Shown here: one piece after another, positions 35,444 through 43,461 of the stretch
Layout of the letters: every line of letters begins with the position of its first letter
Numbering within the stretch: the stretch's first letter is position 1
NCBI RefSeq assembly: GCF_014207445.1
Contig: NZ_JACHEM010000006.1
Coordinates: forward strand, 1-64,000
Length of the DNA: 64,000 bases
Direction of reading: 5' to 3'
From: Streptomyces candidus
GTDB lineage: Bacteria; Actinomycetota; Actinomycetes; Streptomycetales; Streptomycetaceae
Notes under the pieces: generated by a model
The model's database searches: none
What the model was told of the DNA's origin: nothing
The model's input: the letters and a program-made list of their open reading frames with translations, nothing else
Made by a program: the position numbers and the translations under genes

Positions 35444-37102
35444 TCACGCGTTCGGCCGTACGTGGACGGTCTGCCCGGCCACCACGGTGCGCAGGCACAC
35501 CGGGAGCTGCGCGCCCGGCGCGAGGTCGGGGAGTCCGGGCGTGCCGGAGCGCGGGTCGGTGGACCAGCGGGCCACCCGGTCGTCGGGGGCCTGGACCACG
35601 AGGTCGCCGGTGCGCCAGATCGCGTAGTCGGCGGGCGCGCCGGGCACCAGGACGCCCGCGTCGTCGCGGCCGACCGCCCGCCAGCCGCCGCGGGTGTGGG
35701 CGGTGAAGGCGGCGCGTACGGAGACCCGGTGTGCGGGGGTGCGGTGGAAGGCGGCGGCCCGGACGGTGCCCCACGGGTCGAGCGGGGTGACGGGGCTGTC
35801 GGAGCCGAAGGCGAGCGGGACGCCGGCCTTGAGCATGGCGGCGTACGGGTTGAGGGTGCGGGCGCGCTCGGTGCCGAGACGCTGGGCGTACATGCCGTCG
35901 TCGCCGCCCCAGGCGGCGTCGAAGGCGGGCTGTACGGAGGCGGTGAGGCCGAGGTCCGCGAAGGCGGCGATGGTCTGCGGGGTGAGCATCTCGGCGTGCT
36001 CCACCCGGTGGCGGGCGGCGCGCACGCGGGCCAGGCCGACCTTCTCGGCGGCGGCCCGGACCCCGTCGACGACGGCGGTCAGGGCGGCGTCGCCGATGGC
36101 GTGGAACCCCGCCTGGAGGCCTTCCTCGGTGCACGCGGCGACGTGGGCGGCGATCGCCGCGGCGTCGAGGTGCGCGGTGCCGGTGTGCGGGGCGTCGGTG
36201 TACGGCTGGTGCAGGCAGGCGGTGTGCGAGCCGAGCGAGCCGTCGACGAAAAGGTCTCCCGCGGCGCCGATCGCGCCGAGTTCGCGGATGCGCCTGGCAT
36301 CCTTCGCATGCGCGACCTGTTGGGCCCAGTAGCCGAAGACCCGCGGGCCGGGCCGCTCGGCGGCCAGTTCCAGCAGACCGGTCAGGTCCTCCTCGTCGGA
36401 GATGTCGGGTCCGGCGCACTCGTGGACGGTGCCGATGCCGAGCGAGGCGGCCCGTGCGAGGGCGGCGCGCTGGGCGGCACGGCGCTGCGCGGGGCTGACG
36501 GCCCGGTGCGCGGCGGCGCGCACCGCGTGGTGGGCGGCCCCGGTGAGGGGGGCGTCCGGGGCGTAACCCTTCAGGCCCGTGACACCGGGCACGAGAGCGA
36601 GGAGGGCGGTGCTGACGACCGCCGAGTGCACGTCGACACGGGGCAGGTAGAGCGGGCGCCCGCCGGCCGCGGCGTCGAGTTCGGCGCGCGAGGGGTGGCG
36701 CTGCCCGGGCCAGCGGGAGCTGTCCCAGCCGCCGCCGAGGAGGACCTCGCCGGCCGGGCGGGCGGCGGCGTGCTCGCGTACGAGCACGAGCGCCTCGTCC
36801 AGGGTGCGGGCGGCGGCCAGGTCAAGACCGGTGAGGGCGAGACCGGTCGCGGTGGTGTGCACGTGTGCATCCGTGAACGCCGGGGTGACGAGCGCGCCGT
36901 CCAGGTCGAGCACCTCGTCGACGCCGCTCGCGAAGGCGTCGGCCGCTCCCTCCGAGCCCACCCAGGCGACGTGCCCGCGCTCGACGACCATCGCGGTGGC
37001 GAAGGGGTCGGCGGGACTGTGGACCTCACCGCCGCGCAGCAGCACGGTGCGGTCCGCGGAGGCGGGAGAAGAAGGGGAGGAGGGGGCGGTGCGCTCGGTC
37101 AT
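35444..37102 (-). CDS. amidohydrolase 3 family (YtcJ-like)
   Basis: A 552-aa metal-dependent amidohydrolase. The N-terminal beta-sandwich leads into FTDAHVHTTATGLAL with the first two metal His residues. GGGWDSSRWPG, DVHSAVVST, HAIGDAALTAVVDG, HRVEHAEML and LAFGSDSPVTPLDPWGT are in the usual order for YtcJ-like enzymes. It likely hydrolyses an amide, N-formyl group or cyclic ureide; the substrate cannot be predicted. It is cytoplasmic. The ATG at 37102 has only a modest GAGAC site. It follows the Lrp-type regulator gene on the same strand after about 90 bp, which may hint at control by it. Confidence 0.87.
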   Translation of the reverse strand: MTERTAPSSPSSPASADRTVLLRGGEVHSPADPFATAMVVERGHVAWVGSEGAADAFASGVDEVLDLDGALVTPAFTDAHVHTTATGLALTGLDLAAARTLDEALVLVREHAAARPAGEVLLGGGWDSSRWPGQRHPSRAELDAAAGGRPLYLPRVDVHSAVVSTALLALVPGVTGLKGYAPDAPLTGAAHHAVRAAAHRAVSPAQRRAAQRAALARAASLGIGTVHECAGPDISDEEDLTGLLELAAERPGPRVFGYWAQQVAHAKDARRIRELGAIGAAGDLFVDGSLGSHTACLHQPYTDAPHTGTAHLDAAAIAAHVAACTEEGLQAGFHAIGDAALTAVVDGVRAAAEKVGLARVRAARHRVEHAEMLTPQTIAAFADLGLTASVQPAFDAAWGGDDGMYAQRLGTERARTLNPYAAMLKAGVPLAFGSDSPVTPLDPWGTVRAAAFHRTPAHRVSVRAAFTAHTRGGWRAVGRDDAGVLVPGAPADYAIWRTGDLVVQAPDDRVARWSTDPRSGTPGLPDLAPGAQLPVCLRTVVAGQTVHVRPNA

Positions 37103-37191
37103 GGCAACAGTCTCGCGCAGCCCCCGGGACCCGGATGACCAGGGGGCCCGGTACCGGCTGCCGGACGGGGCCCGGACAGGGAGGGCGAGGC

Positions 37192-37632
37192 CTAGATGCG
37201 GGGCGGGCGGGCCTCGTACGGGGTGGACAGGACGACGGTCGTACGGGTGGAGACGCCGGCCAGGGTGCGGATCCTGGTGAGCAGGTGCTCGAGTTCCAGG
37301 GGGGTGGCCACCCGGACCTTGAGGATGTAGTTCTCGTCGCCGGCGACGCTGTGGCAGGCCTCGATCTCGTCGATGCCGGCCAGGCGTTCCGCGATGTCGT
37401 CCGGAGCACTGGGGTCGAAGGGCGCCACCGAGATGAACGCGGTGAGCGGCAGCCCGACCGCCTCGGGGTCCACGACCGCGGCGTACCCGCGGATCACTCC
37501 GCGCTGTTCCAGCCTGCGGACGCGCTGGTGCACCGCCGAGGTGGACAGGCCGGTGGCCTTTCCCAGGTCGGTGTAGCTCATCCGCCCGTCCTTGACGAGC
37601 AGGTCCACGATGTGACGATCCAACTCCTCCAT
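37192..37632 (-). CDS. Lrp/AsnC family regulator
   Basis: A 146-aa feast/famine regulator: an N-terminal helix-turn-helix (DLGKATGLSTSAVHQRVRRLEQRGV, in two parts) and a C-terminal RAM ligand domain (AFISVAPFDP, CHSVAGDENYILKV, STRTTVVLSTPYE). The GAGDENY-like effector loop suggests amino-acid sensing. The ATG at 37632 appears leaderless: TAGGTT (minus strand, 37641-37646) ends eight bases upstream and there is no ribosome site. The target may include the downstream amidohydrolase gene or the divergent Cys-containing protein gene. Confidence 0.9.
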   Translation of the reverse strand: MEELDRHIVDLLVKDGRMSYTDLGKATGLSTSAVHQRVRRLEQRGVIRGYAAVVDPEAVGLPLTAFISVAPFDPSAPDDIAERLAGIDEIEACHSVAGDENYILKVRVATPLELEHLLTRIRTLAGVSTRTTVVLSTPYEARPPRI

Positions 37633-37790
37633 GGACGGAGAACCTACAGGGCCGGGGGCTCGTGCGGCACCTGTGCGGCCTGCGTCTTGCCTGCTGGAAC
37701 GCAGGGGGCCGCGGAGGGCGCGCGCATCTTCACGAACCGCCCCCGGGAAACCGTTCCGGACGGGTGGACCGGACACACTGCGGCGACCAT

Positions 37791-37814
37791 GTGACGAAGG
37801 CCACACACCTGTGG
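37791..37814. promoter_or_regulatory. candidate Crp site with overlapping palindrome
   Basis: GTGACGAAGGCCAC matches the Streptomyces Crp pattern GTG-N6-GNCAC. It overlaps a second palindrome CCACA-N4-TGTGG. Located between the divergent Lrp gene and the DUF5999-like gene. Confidence 0.4.
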
Positions 37815-37920
37815 CCGTGTCCTTCCCCGTTGTGGGGTTATCGCGCAGGCGCAGAGGGAAGTGCTTGGTGTGGTCGAGGCCGCAGCGCCTTGTCGGCCCA
37901 CCTTTAGGGGGAGAGTCTCC

Positions 37921-38355
37921 ATGCAGAACCTGAAGCGCACCGGACGCACCGAGCCGGAGCTCCCTGACATCGCGGACGTCGCCGACGTCACCGATGTCGC
38001 TTCCTTCCCTTCCGCCGGGGACGCCGGCGACGACTCGTACGACACCTTCGAGATGTACCGGGTGGTCTGCCCGGACTGTGCGCAGCCGATCGCTCTGCTC
38101 GCGGACGAGGACGTCCTCCCGGAGCACGCGAAGTGCCCCACCCCGTGGAACCCCTTCGGGCTGACCGCCTGCGCCGGTACCGGGCGGCCGGCCGCCGACG
38201 CGAAGCCGGCCGACGAGAGCCTGGCGGTCCAGGAGCAGGACACCGCACTGCTGCTGACGCTCCCTCAGGGACTCGACTGGCGGACGCAGCCGTTCTCGCA
38301 CGTCGGGGGCCCGGGCTCGCGGCCGCTGAAGGTGCCGCGGCAGCGGGCCGCCTGA
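37921..38355 (+). CDS. DUF5999-like cysteine-containing protein
   Basis: A 144-aa acidic soluble protein that I tentatively place with a Streptomyces-type family. The N-terminus has a repeating IADVADVTDVAS stretch. A central region carries VCPDCAQPI and, further on, CPTPWNPFGLTACAG, four cysteines that could coordinate zinc. The C-terminus is basic (PLKVPRQRAA). The ATG at 37921 has GGGGAGAG five bases upstream. Function unknown. It is monocistronic and ends before a bidirectional terminator shared with the acyl-CoA dehydrogenase gene. Confidence 0.75.
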   Translation: MQNLKRTGRTEPELPDIADVADVTDVASFPSAGDAGDDSYDTFEMYRVVCPDCAQPIALLADEDVLPEHAKCPTPWNPFGLTACAGTGRPAADAKPADESLAVQEQDTALLLTLPQGLDWRTQPFSHVGGPGSRPLKVPRQRAA

Positions 38356-38369
38356 CAGGCCCCTGCGGC

Positions 38370-38398
38370 GGCCCCGTTCCCTGACGGGAAACGGGGCC
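38370..38398. terminator. bidirectional terminator
   Basis: GGCCCCGTTCCC pairs with GGGAAACGGGGCC (one bulged A) around a four-base loop, placed between two convergent genes. Confidence 0.8.
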
Positions 38399-38417
38399 GT
38401 GCGGGGTCCGGCACGGC

Positions 38418-39590
38418 TCAGCGGGACTCCGGGCCCACCAAGTGGCGGGCGATGACCATGCGTTGGATCTGATTCGTGCCTTCGACGATCTGCAGGACCT
38501 TCGCCTCGCGCATGAAGCGTTCGACCGGGAAGTCGGCCGTGTAGCCGTAGCCGCCGAGCACCTGTACGGCGTCCGTGGTGACCTTCATCGCGGCGTCGGT
38601 GCAGAAGAGCTTCGCCATGGCCGCCTGACGGGAGAAGGGACGGCCGGCGTCGCGCAGCCGGGCCGCCGAGAGGTAGAGCGCGCGGCCCGCCTCGATCTGG
38701 GTGGCCATGTCGGCGAGCATGAAGCGCAGACCCTGGAAGTCGGCGATGGGGCGGCCGAACTGCCGGCGCCCGGTGGCGTAGGCGAGCGCTTCGTCGAGGG
38801 CCGCCTGGGCGACGCCGATCGCGCACGCGGCGATGCCCAGCCGCCCGGAGTCGAGGGCGGAAAGGGCGATGGCGAAGCCCTGACCCTCCTCGCCGATGCG
38901 GCGCGTGTCGGGGACGCGTACGCCGTCGAAGTGGAGCTGGGCGGTGGGCGAACCCTTCATGCCCATCTTCCTCTCGGGTGCGGCGGCGCTCAGGCCGGGC
39001 GCGTCGCCGGGCACGAGGAACGCCGTGATGCCGCGGGCGCCTTCGCCTCCCGTCCGGGCGAGGACCGTGTAGAAGTCGGCGATGCCGCCGTGGGTGATCC
39101 ACGCCTTGGTGCCGGTGACGATCCAGTCATCGCCCTCGCGGACGGCCTTGGTGCGGAGCGAGGCCGCGTCGGAGCCGGAGGCCGGCTCGGAGAGGCAGTA
39201 CGCGCCGAGGAGACCGCCGCCGAGCATGGCCGGCAGGTGGGCGGCCTGCTGCTCCTTGGTGCCGTATCCGGCCAGTGCGTGGCAGGCGAGGCTGTGCACG
39301 CTCACGCCGAGGCCGACGGTCAGCCGGGCCGCCGCGAGTTCTTCGAGCACCTGGAGGTAGACCTCGTACGGCTGGTCACCGCCCCCGTGTTCCGAGTCGT
39401 AGGGCAGGCCGAGCAGGCCGGACTCGGAGAGGAGCGAGAAGACCTCGCGGGGGAAGCGCCCGCTGTCCTCCTCGGCTGCGGCCTGCGCAGCGATCTCCCG
39501 CTGGACCATGTCGCGCACGAGCGCGAGAAGGTCACGGGACTCCTCGGTGGGCAGCTGTCGTTCCACCGGCTGCGGAGCGCGGTCGGGCAT
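38418..39590 (-). CDS. acdH: acyl-CoA dehydrogenase
   Basis: A 390-aa FAD enzyme that oxidises acyl-CoA to 2-enoyl-CoA. It shows YCLSEPASGSDAASL (flavin and substrate contact), WITHGGIADFY, the VQVLGGYGY helix and the catalytic base region QIVEGTNQIQRM, in which the Glu is the base. Length is standard. By position and sequence character it corresponds to the AcdH type recalled from Streptomyces, which acts on short or branched acyl-CoAs in valine/isoleucine catabolism and feeds polyketide precursors; exact specificity is inferred. The ATG at 39590 has GGGAGGA upstream. Confidence 0.9.
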   Translation of the reverse strand: MPDRAPQPVERQLPTEESRDLLALVRDMVQREIAAQAAAEEDSGRFPREVFSLLSESGLLGLPYDSEHGGGDQPYEVYLQVLEELAAARLTVGLGVSVHSLACHALAGYGTKEQQAAHLPAMLGGGLLGAYCLSEPASGSDAASLRTKAVREGDDWIVTGTKAWITHGGIADFYTVLARTGGEGARGITAFLVPGDAPGLSAAAPERKMGMKGSPTAQLHFDGVRVPDTRRIGEEGQGFAIALSALDSGRLGIAACAIGVAQAALDEALAYATGRRQFGRPIADFQGLRFMLADMATQIEAGRALYLSAARLRDAGRPFSRQAAMAKLFCTDAAMKVTTDAVQVLGGYGYTADFPVERFMREAKVLQIVEGTNQIQRMVIARHLVGPESR

Positions 39591-39748
39591 TGCGGCGTCC
39601 TCCCTGTCGGGCGCGGCGGCAGGCGCACGCGCAGGGTGTGGCGGCGCCGCCGGGTCTCACTACTGCCAGCCTGAAGGACCCCTCCGGGTTACGGAAGTGG
39701 ACTGTCCGGGGCTGTGGCGGCTGAGTATGCCCGATCACCCCCGTTCCG

Positions 39749-40287
39749 TCACGCGTCGGAAATGCGCAGGCCGGGCCGGGCGGGGCGGTGTTGGGCGACT
39801 GCGTCGTCCAGCGGCGGGGCGGGGCACCGGGGAACGAGTCCGGCGATGGCTTCCGGAGTCCCGTGCGGCAGCGCCACGACGAGGTCCGCCACCTCCTCCC
39901 GGGACGGCACAGGGTGCTTGAGCCAGTCGGGGATGATGCCTTCGAAGCCCGCCGGCCGGCCGAGCAGGGCGGGTCCGGCCGCCGTGGGATGTCCGTACGG
40001 CCGTACGCGCTCTCGGCCGGGGTGGCGAGCAGTTGTGCGCGGACGCCGTCTCGGATCGTCTGCATCTGTCCGCCGCCGGTCACGACGGTGCGGTACACGG
40101 CCCGGTGCTGCTGCGCGCAGCGGAGGGCAGTCGCGGTGCGCAGGACCCGTTGGGCGCACGGGAGTTCGGGGCGGCCGGCGGCGCACGCGACGAGGTCCGC
40201 GAGGGAGCCCTCCACGGCGGCCGGGCGACAGCCCCGCTCGTTCGTGCAGTGGTAGTGGATCAGGCCCTCGGCGGTGCCGTGTGTCAC
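39749..40287 (-). pseudogene. hypothetical protein broken by a frameshift
   Basis: Two overlapping minus-strand frames both have strong Streptomyces codon bias and join into one protein. The first part starts at GTG 40287 (VTHGTAEGLIHYHC) and runs through RTVVTGGGQMQTIRDGVRAQ to about AYGRTDI. The second part (GPALLGRPAGFEGIIPDW ... GLRISDA) lies in another frame and ends at the TGA at 39749-39751. The switch falls between about 39985 and 40005. The intact product would be about 179 aa and I do not recognise its family. It has four cysteines and histidines in the first half. The break could be real decay or a sequencing indel. There is no clear ribosome site. Confidence 0.6.
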
Positions 40288-40385
40288 CGGAAGGTTGGCC
40301 GCAGTATGGCGCGGACCGCTCTCCGCGCTCCTGCGCTGCGCACCGCCCAGTCCCGGTGGGCGCGCGGAAGGCGCCGGGAGCCGGA

Positions 40386-40538
40386 CTACAGCAGGCCCGC
40401 GCCCGTCACGAACATGGCGACGACGATCACCAGGGTCCAGCCGAGCACGTGCTCGAAAAGCGTCGGCCCGTCGAGGTCGTCGGGGCCGCCCGTACGGGTG
40501 CGGAGGCGGGCGGAGAGGGCGGCGGAGGCTGCAGTCAT
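40386..40538 (-). CDS. small single-helix membrane protein
   Basis: A 50-residue protein: a basic, Ser/Ala-rich start (SARLRTRTGG), an acidic bridge (PDDLDGPTLF) and one C-terminal membrane helix (LGWTLVIVVAMFVTGAGLL). The ATG at 40538 is preferred to one 48 bases earlier. No function can be assigned. It lies upstream of the frameshifted gene on the same strand. Confidence 0.6.
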   Translation of the reverse strand: MTAASAALSARLRTRTGGPDDLDGPTLFEHVLGWTLVIVVAMFVTGAGLL

Positions 40539-40597
40539 CGGAAGCTCGCAGTACGTGGGGAACATGCGGAACGGTCGCTTCCACATTGCCAGCGGGT

Positions 40598-40640
40598 CCG
40601 GCTCCGGGACAGATGACGTTGGTCACTGTCCCGGAGCCGG
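40598..40640 (-). terminator. terminator of the C39-like peptidase gene
   Basis: A perfect 15-base stem (CCGGCTCCGGGACAG with its complement CTGTCCCGGAGCCGG) and a 13-base loop, beginning 10 bp past the stop codon. Confidence 0.82.
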
Positions 40641-40649
40641 CGGGCGGCC

Positions 40650-42230
40650 TCAGCGCACTCCGACCGCCGCGAGAGCCTTGCGCTGGGCGGGCGTGGCGTC
40701 CAGGGGCCAGTAGAGGTAGCAGATGCCCCCTGTGCCGGACGCCACGTTTCCGCGCGCGTCGTACCGCTTGGTGCGCAGCCAGACGTTCTCGAACTCCCGC
40801 CTGCGGTAGACGCGGCGGACGGCCTCGTTCGTGGGCGCGGCCGGGTCGTTCGCGATCACGTCGCCCGCGTCGGTGAAGCCGACGACCGTCAGCAGATGGC
40901 CCGAGGTGCCGTAGCCCGCGCCCGACAGCTCCTCCTTGCGAAAGGACTGCGAGGTCGTGACGGGGATGCCGGCACGGATGAGGACCGCCAGGTCCTCCAG
41001 CGACCCCAGGCGGGTGACCACCGCGTTCATGTCCGGGTACGAGGCGGCGTACGCGGCGTTGAACGGCCAGTTGCCGCAGCCCTTGTACTGGTGGTCGTAG
41101 GTGTGGCGGGCCGCGTGGCACACCTGGGGGTCGGCGTACGAAGGGTCCACCCAGGCCAGCTCCTGGGGGGCCGGCCCGCGCCCCCAGTACTCCAGGACCA
41201 TGGTCGTGGAGGTGGGGCTGCACCACGCCTCTCCCCCGTTGTCGTACTCCGGATACTGGCCCACGTGGATCTCCTGCGAGAGGCACGGCACCCGCAGCTC
41301 CCCCGTACGGCGCGGCGCGGACGCCGGGACGGTGAACCTGTCCGGCACGTCGGAGGCCATCGCCCCGAGCCGCCACAGCGTCGGTGTGTGCCCCGAGCCC
41401 GGCAGCCGGTGGAGGGTGACGCGCAGCCGGTGTCCGGTGAGGCGGATGCCGGACGCCGGGTCGGCGACGGCGAGGGTGTCGGTGGAGACGCTGCTGCGGC
41501 CGTCGGACTGGCCGTCGACGGAGCTGCGCCGGATGTCGGTGTCGGCGGCGGCCCAGCGGCCCATCACGTACCAGGGGCTGCGGGACCCGTCGGTGTACAG
41601 GGCGCACAGCTCGACGGCGAGCCAGGTGCCGGGCGGGGTGTCGGCGTTCCAGGAGGCGACGATCTCGGTGGCGGGGACGCCGGTGCGGTACAGGGGCGAG
41701 GTCCACACCGCGTACTCGTAGGTCCCGGTACGCCCGGTGTGCGGGTCGCGGTGGGCCGTCAGCCCGTCCGGTGCGCCGATGACCAGGCCGGGGCGGCCGC
41801 CACCGACGGCGCGGGTCCCGTCCCCGGTGCCGGAGCGCCAGTCGGCGTACGTGGTCCAGAAATGGTTGTCGACCGGGCGGGGCTGCCGGGGCGATGGAGA
41901 CATGCGGGGCTCCCGTTGTCCTGCGGCGGCGCGTGCCGCCGCCGCAGGGGCGGCGGGAAGCAACGGCACGGTGGCGGCGAGCGCGGCGGCCAGGACGGTT
42001 CTGCGCGCGGCGGACGGGAGGCCGGGGTCCGCCGGGGCGCGGGATGCCGGGTCCGCAGCCGTCGGGACGGAGCACGTGGGAGCGGGTCCTCCCGGGGCGG
42101 GACCTTCCGCGTCGCGGCGCGCCGGGGCGGAGGGTGCCGGTTCCGGACCCGTCTGGGCTGGGCCCGCCGGGTCGCCGTGCGTCGAAGCGGGTGCCGCCGG
42201 GTCCGGCGGGGTGTGGTCGGGGCTGGTCAA
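40650..42230 (-). CDS. secreted C39-like peptidase family protein
   Basis: A 526-aa exported protein with a C-terminal papain-like C39_2-type domain. The presumed catalytic Cys is in GGEAWCSPTSTTMV, His in GTSGHLLTVVGF and the supporting Asp/Asn in VIANDPAAP. The middle is a beta-rich domain (NHFWTTYADWRSG to SDVPDRFTVPAS). A twin-arginine-like signal (ARRTVLAAALAATVPLLPA) lies about 75 residues from the start, after an unusually long Pro/Ala/Thr stretch. The TTG at 42230 is chosen because AGGGGG lies nine bases upstream. If the real start is closer to the signal, the N-terminus is shorter. Substrate unknown. Confidence 0.75.
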   Translation of the reverse strand: MTSPDHTPPDPAAPASTHGDPAGPAQTGPEPAPSAPARRDAEGPAPGGPAPTCSVPTAADPASRAPADPGLPSAARRTVLAAALAATVPLLPAAPAAAARAAAGQREPRMSPSPRQPRPVDNHFWTTYADWRSGTGDGTRAVGGGRPGLVIGAPDGLTAHRDPHTGRTGTYEYAVWTSPLYRTGVPATEIVASWNADTPPGTWLAVELCALYTDGSRSPWYVMGRWAAADTDIRRSSVDGQSDGRSSVSTDTLAVADPASGIRLTGHRLRVTLHRLPGSGHTPTLWRLGAMASDVPDRFTVPASAPRRTGELRVPCLSQEIHVGQYPEYDNGGEAWCSPTSTTMVLEYWGRGPAPQELAWVDPSYADPQVCHAARHTYDHQYKGCGNWPFNAAYAASYPDMNAVVTRLGSLEDLAVLIRAGIPVTTSQSFRKEELSGAGYGTSGHLLTVVGFTDAGDVIANDPAAPTNEAVRRVYRRREFENVWLRTKRYDARGNVASGTGGICYLYWPLDATPAQRKALAAVGVR

Positions 42231-42452
42231 GGTCGGGGACCCCCTGTCGTTGCGGATCGGCACGGGCCGAGCGTGCGAGCCCGTGAAGGCGGTCCGGCGA
42301 GCGCGGTCCGGGCAGGCGCTGTGCCTGTCCCGGCGGAACTTCCCGGCACCCCGGACCGCCCATACTGCGACCGGCCCGCCCCCGCGCCCGCGACGGCACG
42401 CGGGAACCGTGCGCCGATCCGGCCGCGAGCCATCCCTCGTAGGGTGGCGCGG

Positions 42453-43037
42453 GTGAACAGCCTCGATCCCCTCGCCGCCCGGCTCCGCGCCCTGCCACCG
42501 TCCTGCGGTCCGGTGCGTCTGGTCGCCGTGGACGGGCACGCGGGTTCCGGCAAGAGCACCTTCGCCGCGCGCCTGTCCGACGCGCTGGGCGCGGCCCCCG
42601 TACTGCATCTGGACGACCTGGCCAGTCACGAGGAGCTGTTCGACTGGACCGGCCGGCTGCGCTCGGGGGTGACCGGCCCGCTGTCCCGCGGCGAGTGCGC
42701 GCGGTTCGCGCCGTACGACTGGACGCGCCGCCGGTTCGGGCCGGCCCTGTACGAGCTGCCGCCCGCCCCGGTCGTGCTCATGGAGGGCGTGGGTGCGGGC
42801 CGGCGCGCACTGCGCCCCTTCCTTGCCCACCTCTTCTGGATGGATCTGTCGGCCGCACGATCCTGGCGGCGCGGCCGGGAACGGGACGGAACGGAGCAGT
42901 CCGCTTTCTGGGACGGCTGGACTGCGGCGGAGGCCCGGCATTTCTCGTCGGATCCTTCCCGTCCGTTCGCCGACACTCTGGTACGGCAGGGACGGGAGGG
43001 GTACGAGTGGCGCCCGGGACTCCGCACGACCGCGTGA
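42453..43037 (+). CDS. small P-loop kinase (uridine kinase-like)
   Basis: A 194-aa cytoplasmic protein with Walker A AVDGHAGSGKSTFAAR near residue 30, an acidic LHLDDLASHEELFDW where uridine kinase-type enzymes bind substrate, and VVLMEGVGAG as Walker B-like strand. It resembles uridine kinase/nucleoside kinase-like proteins but is shorter; the substrate is uncertain. The GTG at 42453 looks leaderless: TAGGGT (42440-42445) ends seven bases before it. It is divergent from the C39-like gene. Confidence 0.82.
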   Translation: MNSLDPLAARLRALPPSCGPVRLVAVDGHAGSGKSTFAARLSDALGAAPVLHLDDLASHEELFDWTGRLRSGVTGPLSRGECARFAPYDWTRRRFGPALYELPPAPVVLMEGVGAGRRALRPFLAHLFWMDLSAARSWRRGRERDGTEQSAFWDGWTAAEARHFSSDPSRPFADTLVRQGREGYEWRPGLRTTA

Positions 43038-43123
43038 GCGAACCGATCCATCACCCTGTGTGACCGCCCGGCGAGTGTCGCGCAGGACGGCGAAAACCGC
43101 GCACGCGAGTGCCTCAACTGTGC

Positions 43124-43153
43124 TTGACCCAGGGGGCGTACAGGTCTTACGTT
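43124..43153 (+). promoter_or_regulatory. HrdB-type promoter TTGACC-N18-TACGTT
   Basis: TTGACC at 43124-43129 and TACGTT at 43148-43153 with an 18-bp spacer form one of the best vegetative promoter matches in the window. It is followed at once by two hairpins rather than by a conventional gene. Confidence 0.6.
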
Positions 43154-43157
43154 CTCA

Positions 43158-43230
43158 ATGTGCGGCTTTTCGAAGCCGCCCGCAGACACGAAGCCCCCGG
43201 TTGTTCCCCCGTGATCGGGGGCTTCGTTCT
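43158..43230 (+). ncRNA. candidate small RNA or attenuator with two hairpins
   Basis: Starting at the expected transcription start, GCGGCTT-TTCG-AAGCCGC (43162-43179) forms a UUCG-capped hairpin. It is followed by CGAAGCCCCCG / CGGGGGCTTCG (43189-43199 with 43216-43226), a terminator-like stem. The product would be about 70 nt. The same stretch also reads as an 18-codon frame from ATG 43158 (MCGFSKPPADTKPPVVPP, stop at 43212-43214), which could be leaderless. So it may be an independent sRNA, a leader peptide/attenuator for the ATPase gene 230 bp downstream, or just a promoter-proximal terminator. Confidence 0.4.
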
Positions 43231-43461
43231 GCCCTCAGCCACCTCCCCCGACCGCACGGCAACCCGGTTCGCTCACCCAGGGTCACCATCCGTGCGGGAC
43301 TCGTTGCACCCTTATTCACCTGCCACATGCCCAGGTACGATGCTCTTCGGTGCGGTCAATTCCCGTCCGGGACAGAGCGGTTCAGGCAAGTGCCAACGGC
43401 ATCAGGCCTTCGGTGCACGCCCGACAGCACATCGCGGGGGGCACGGTCTGTGGGGGACGTG

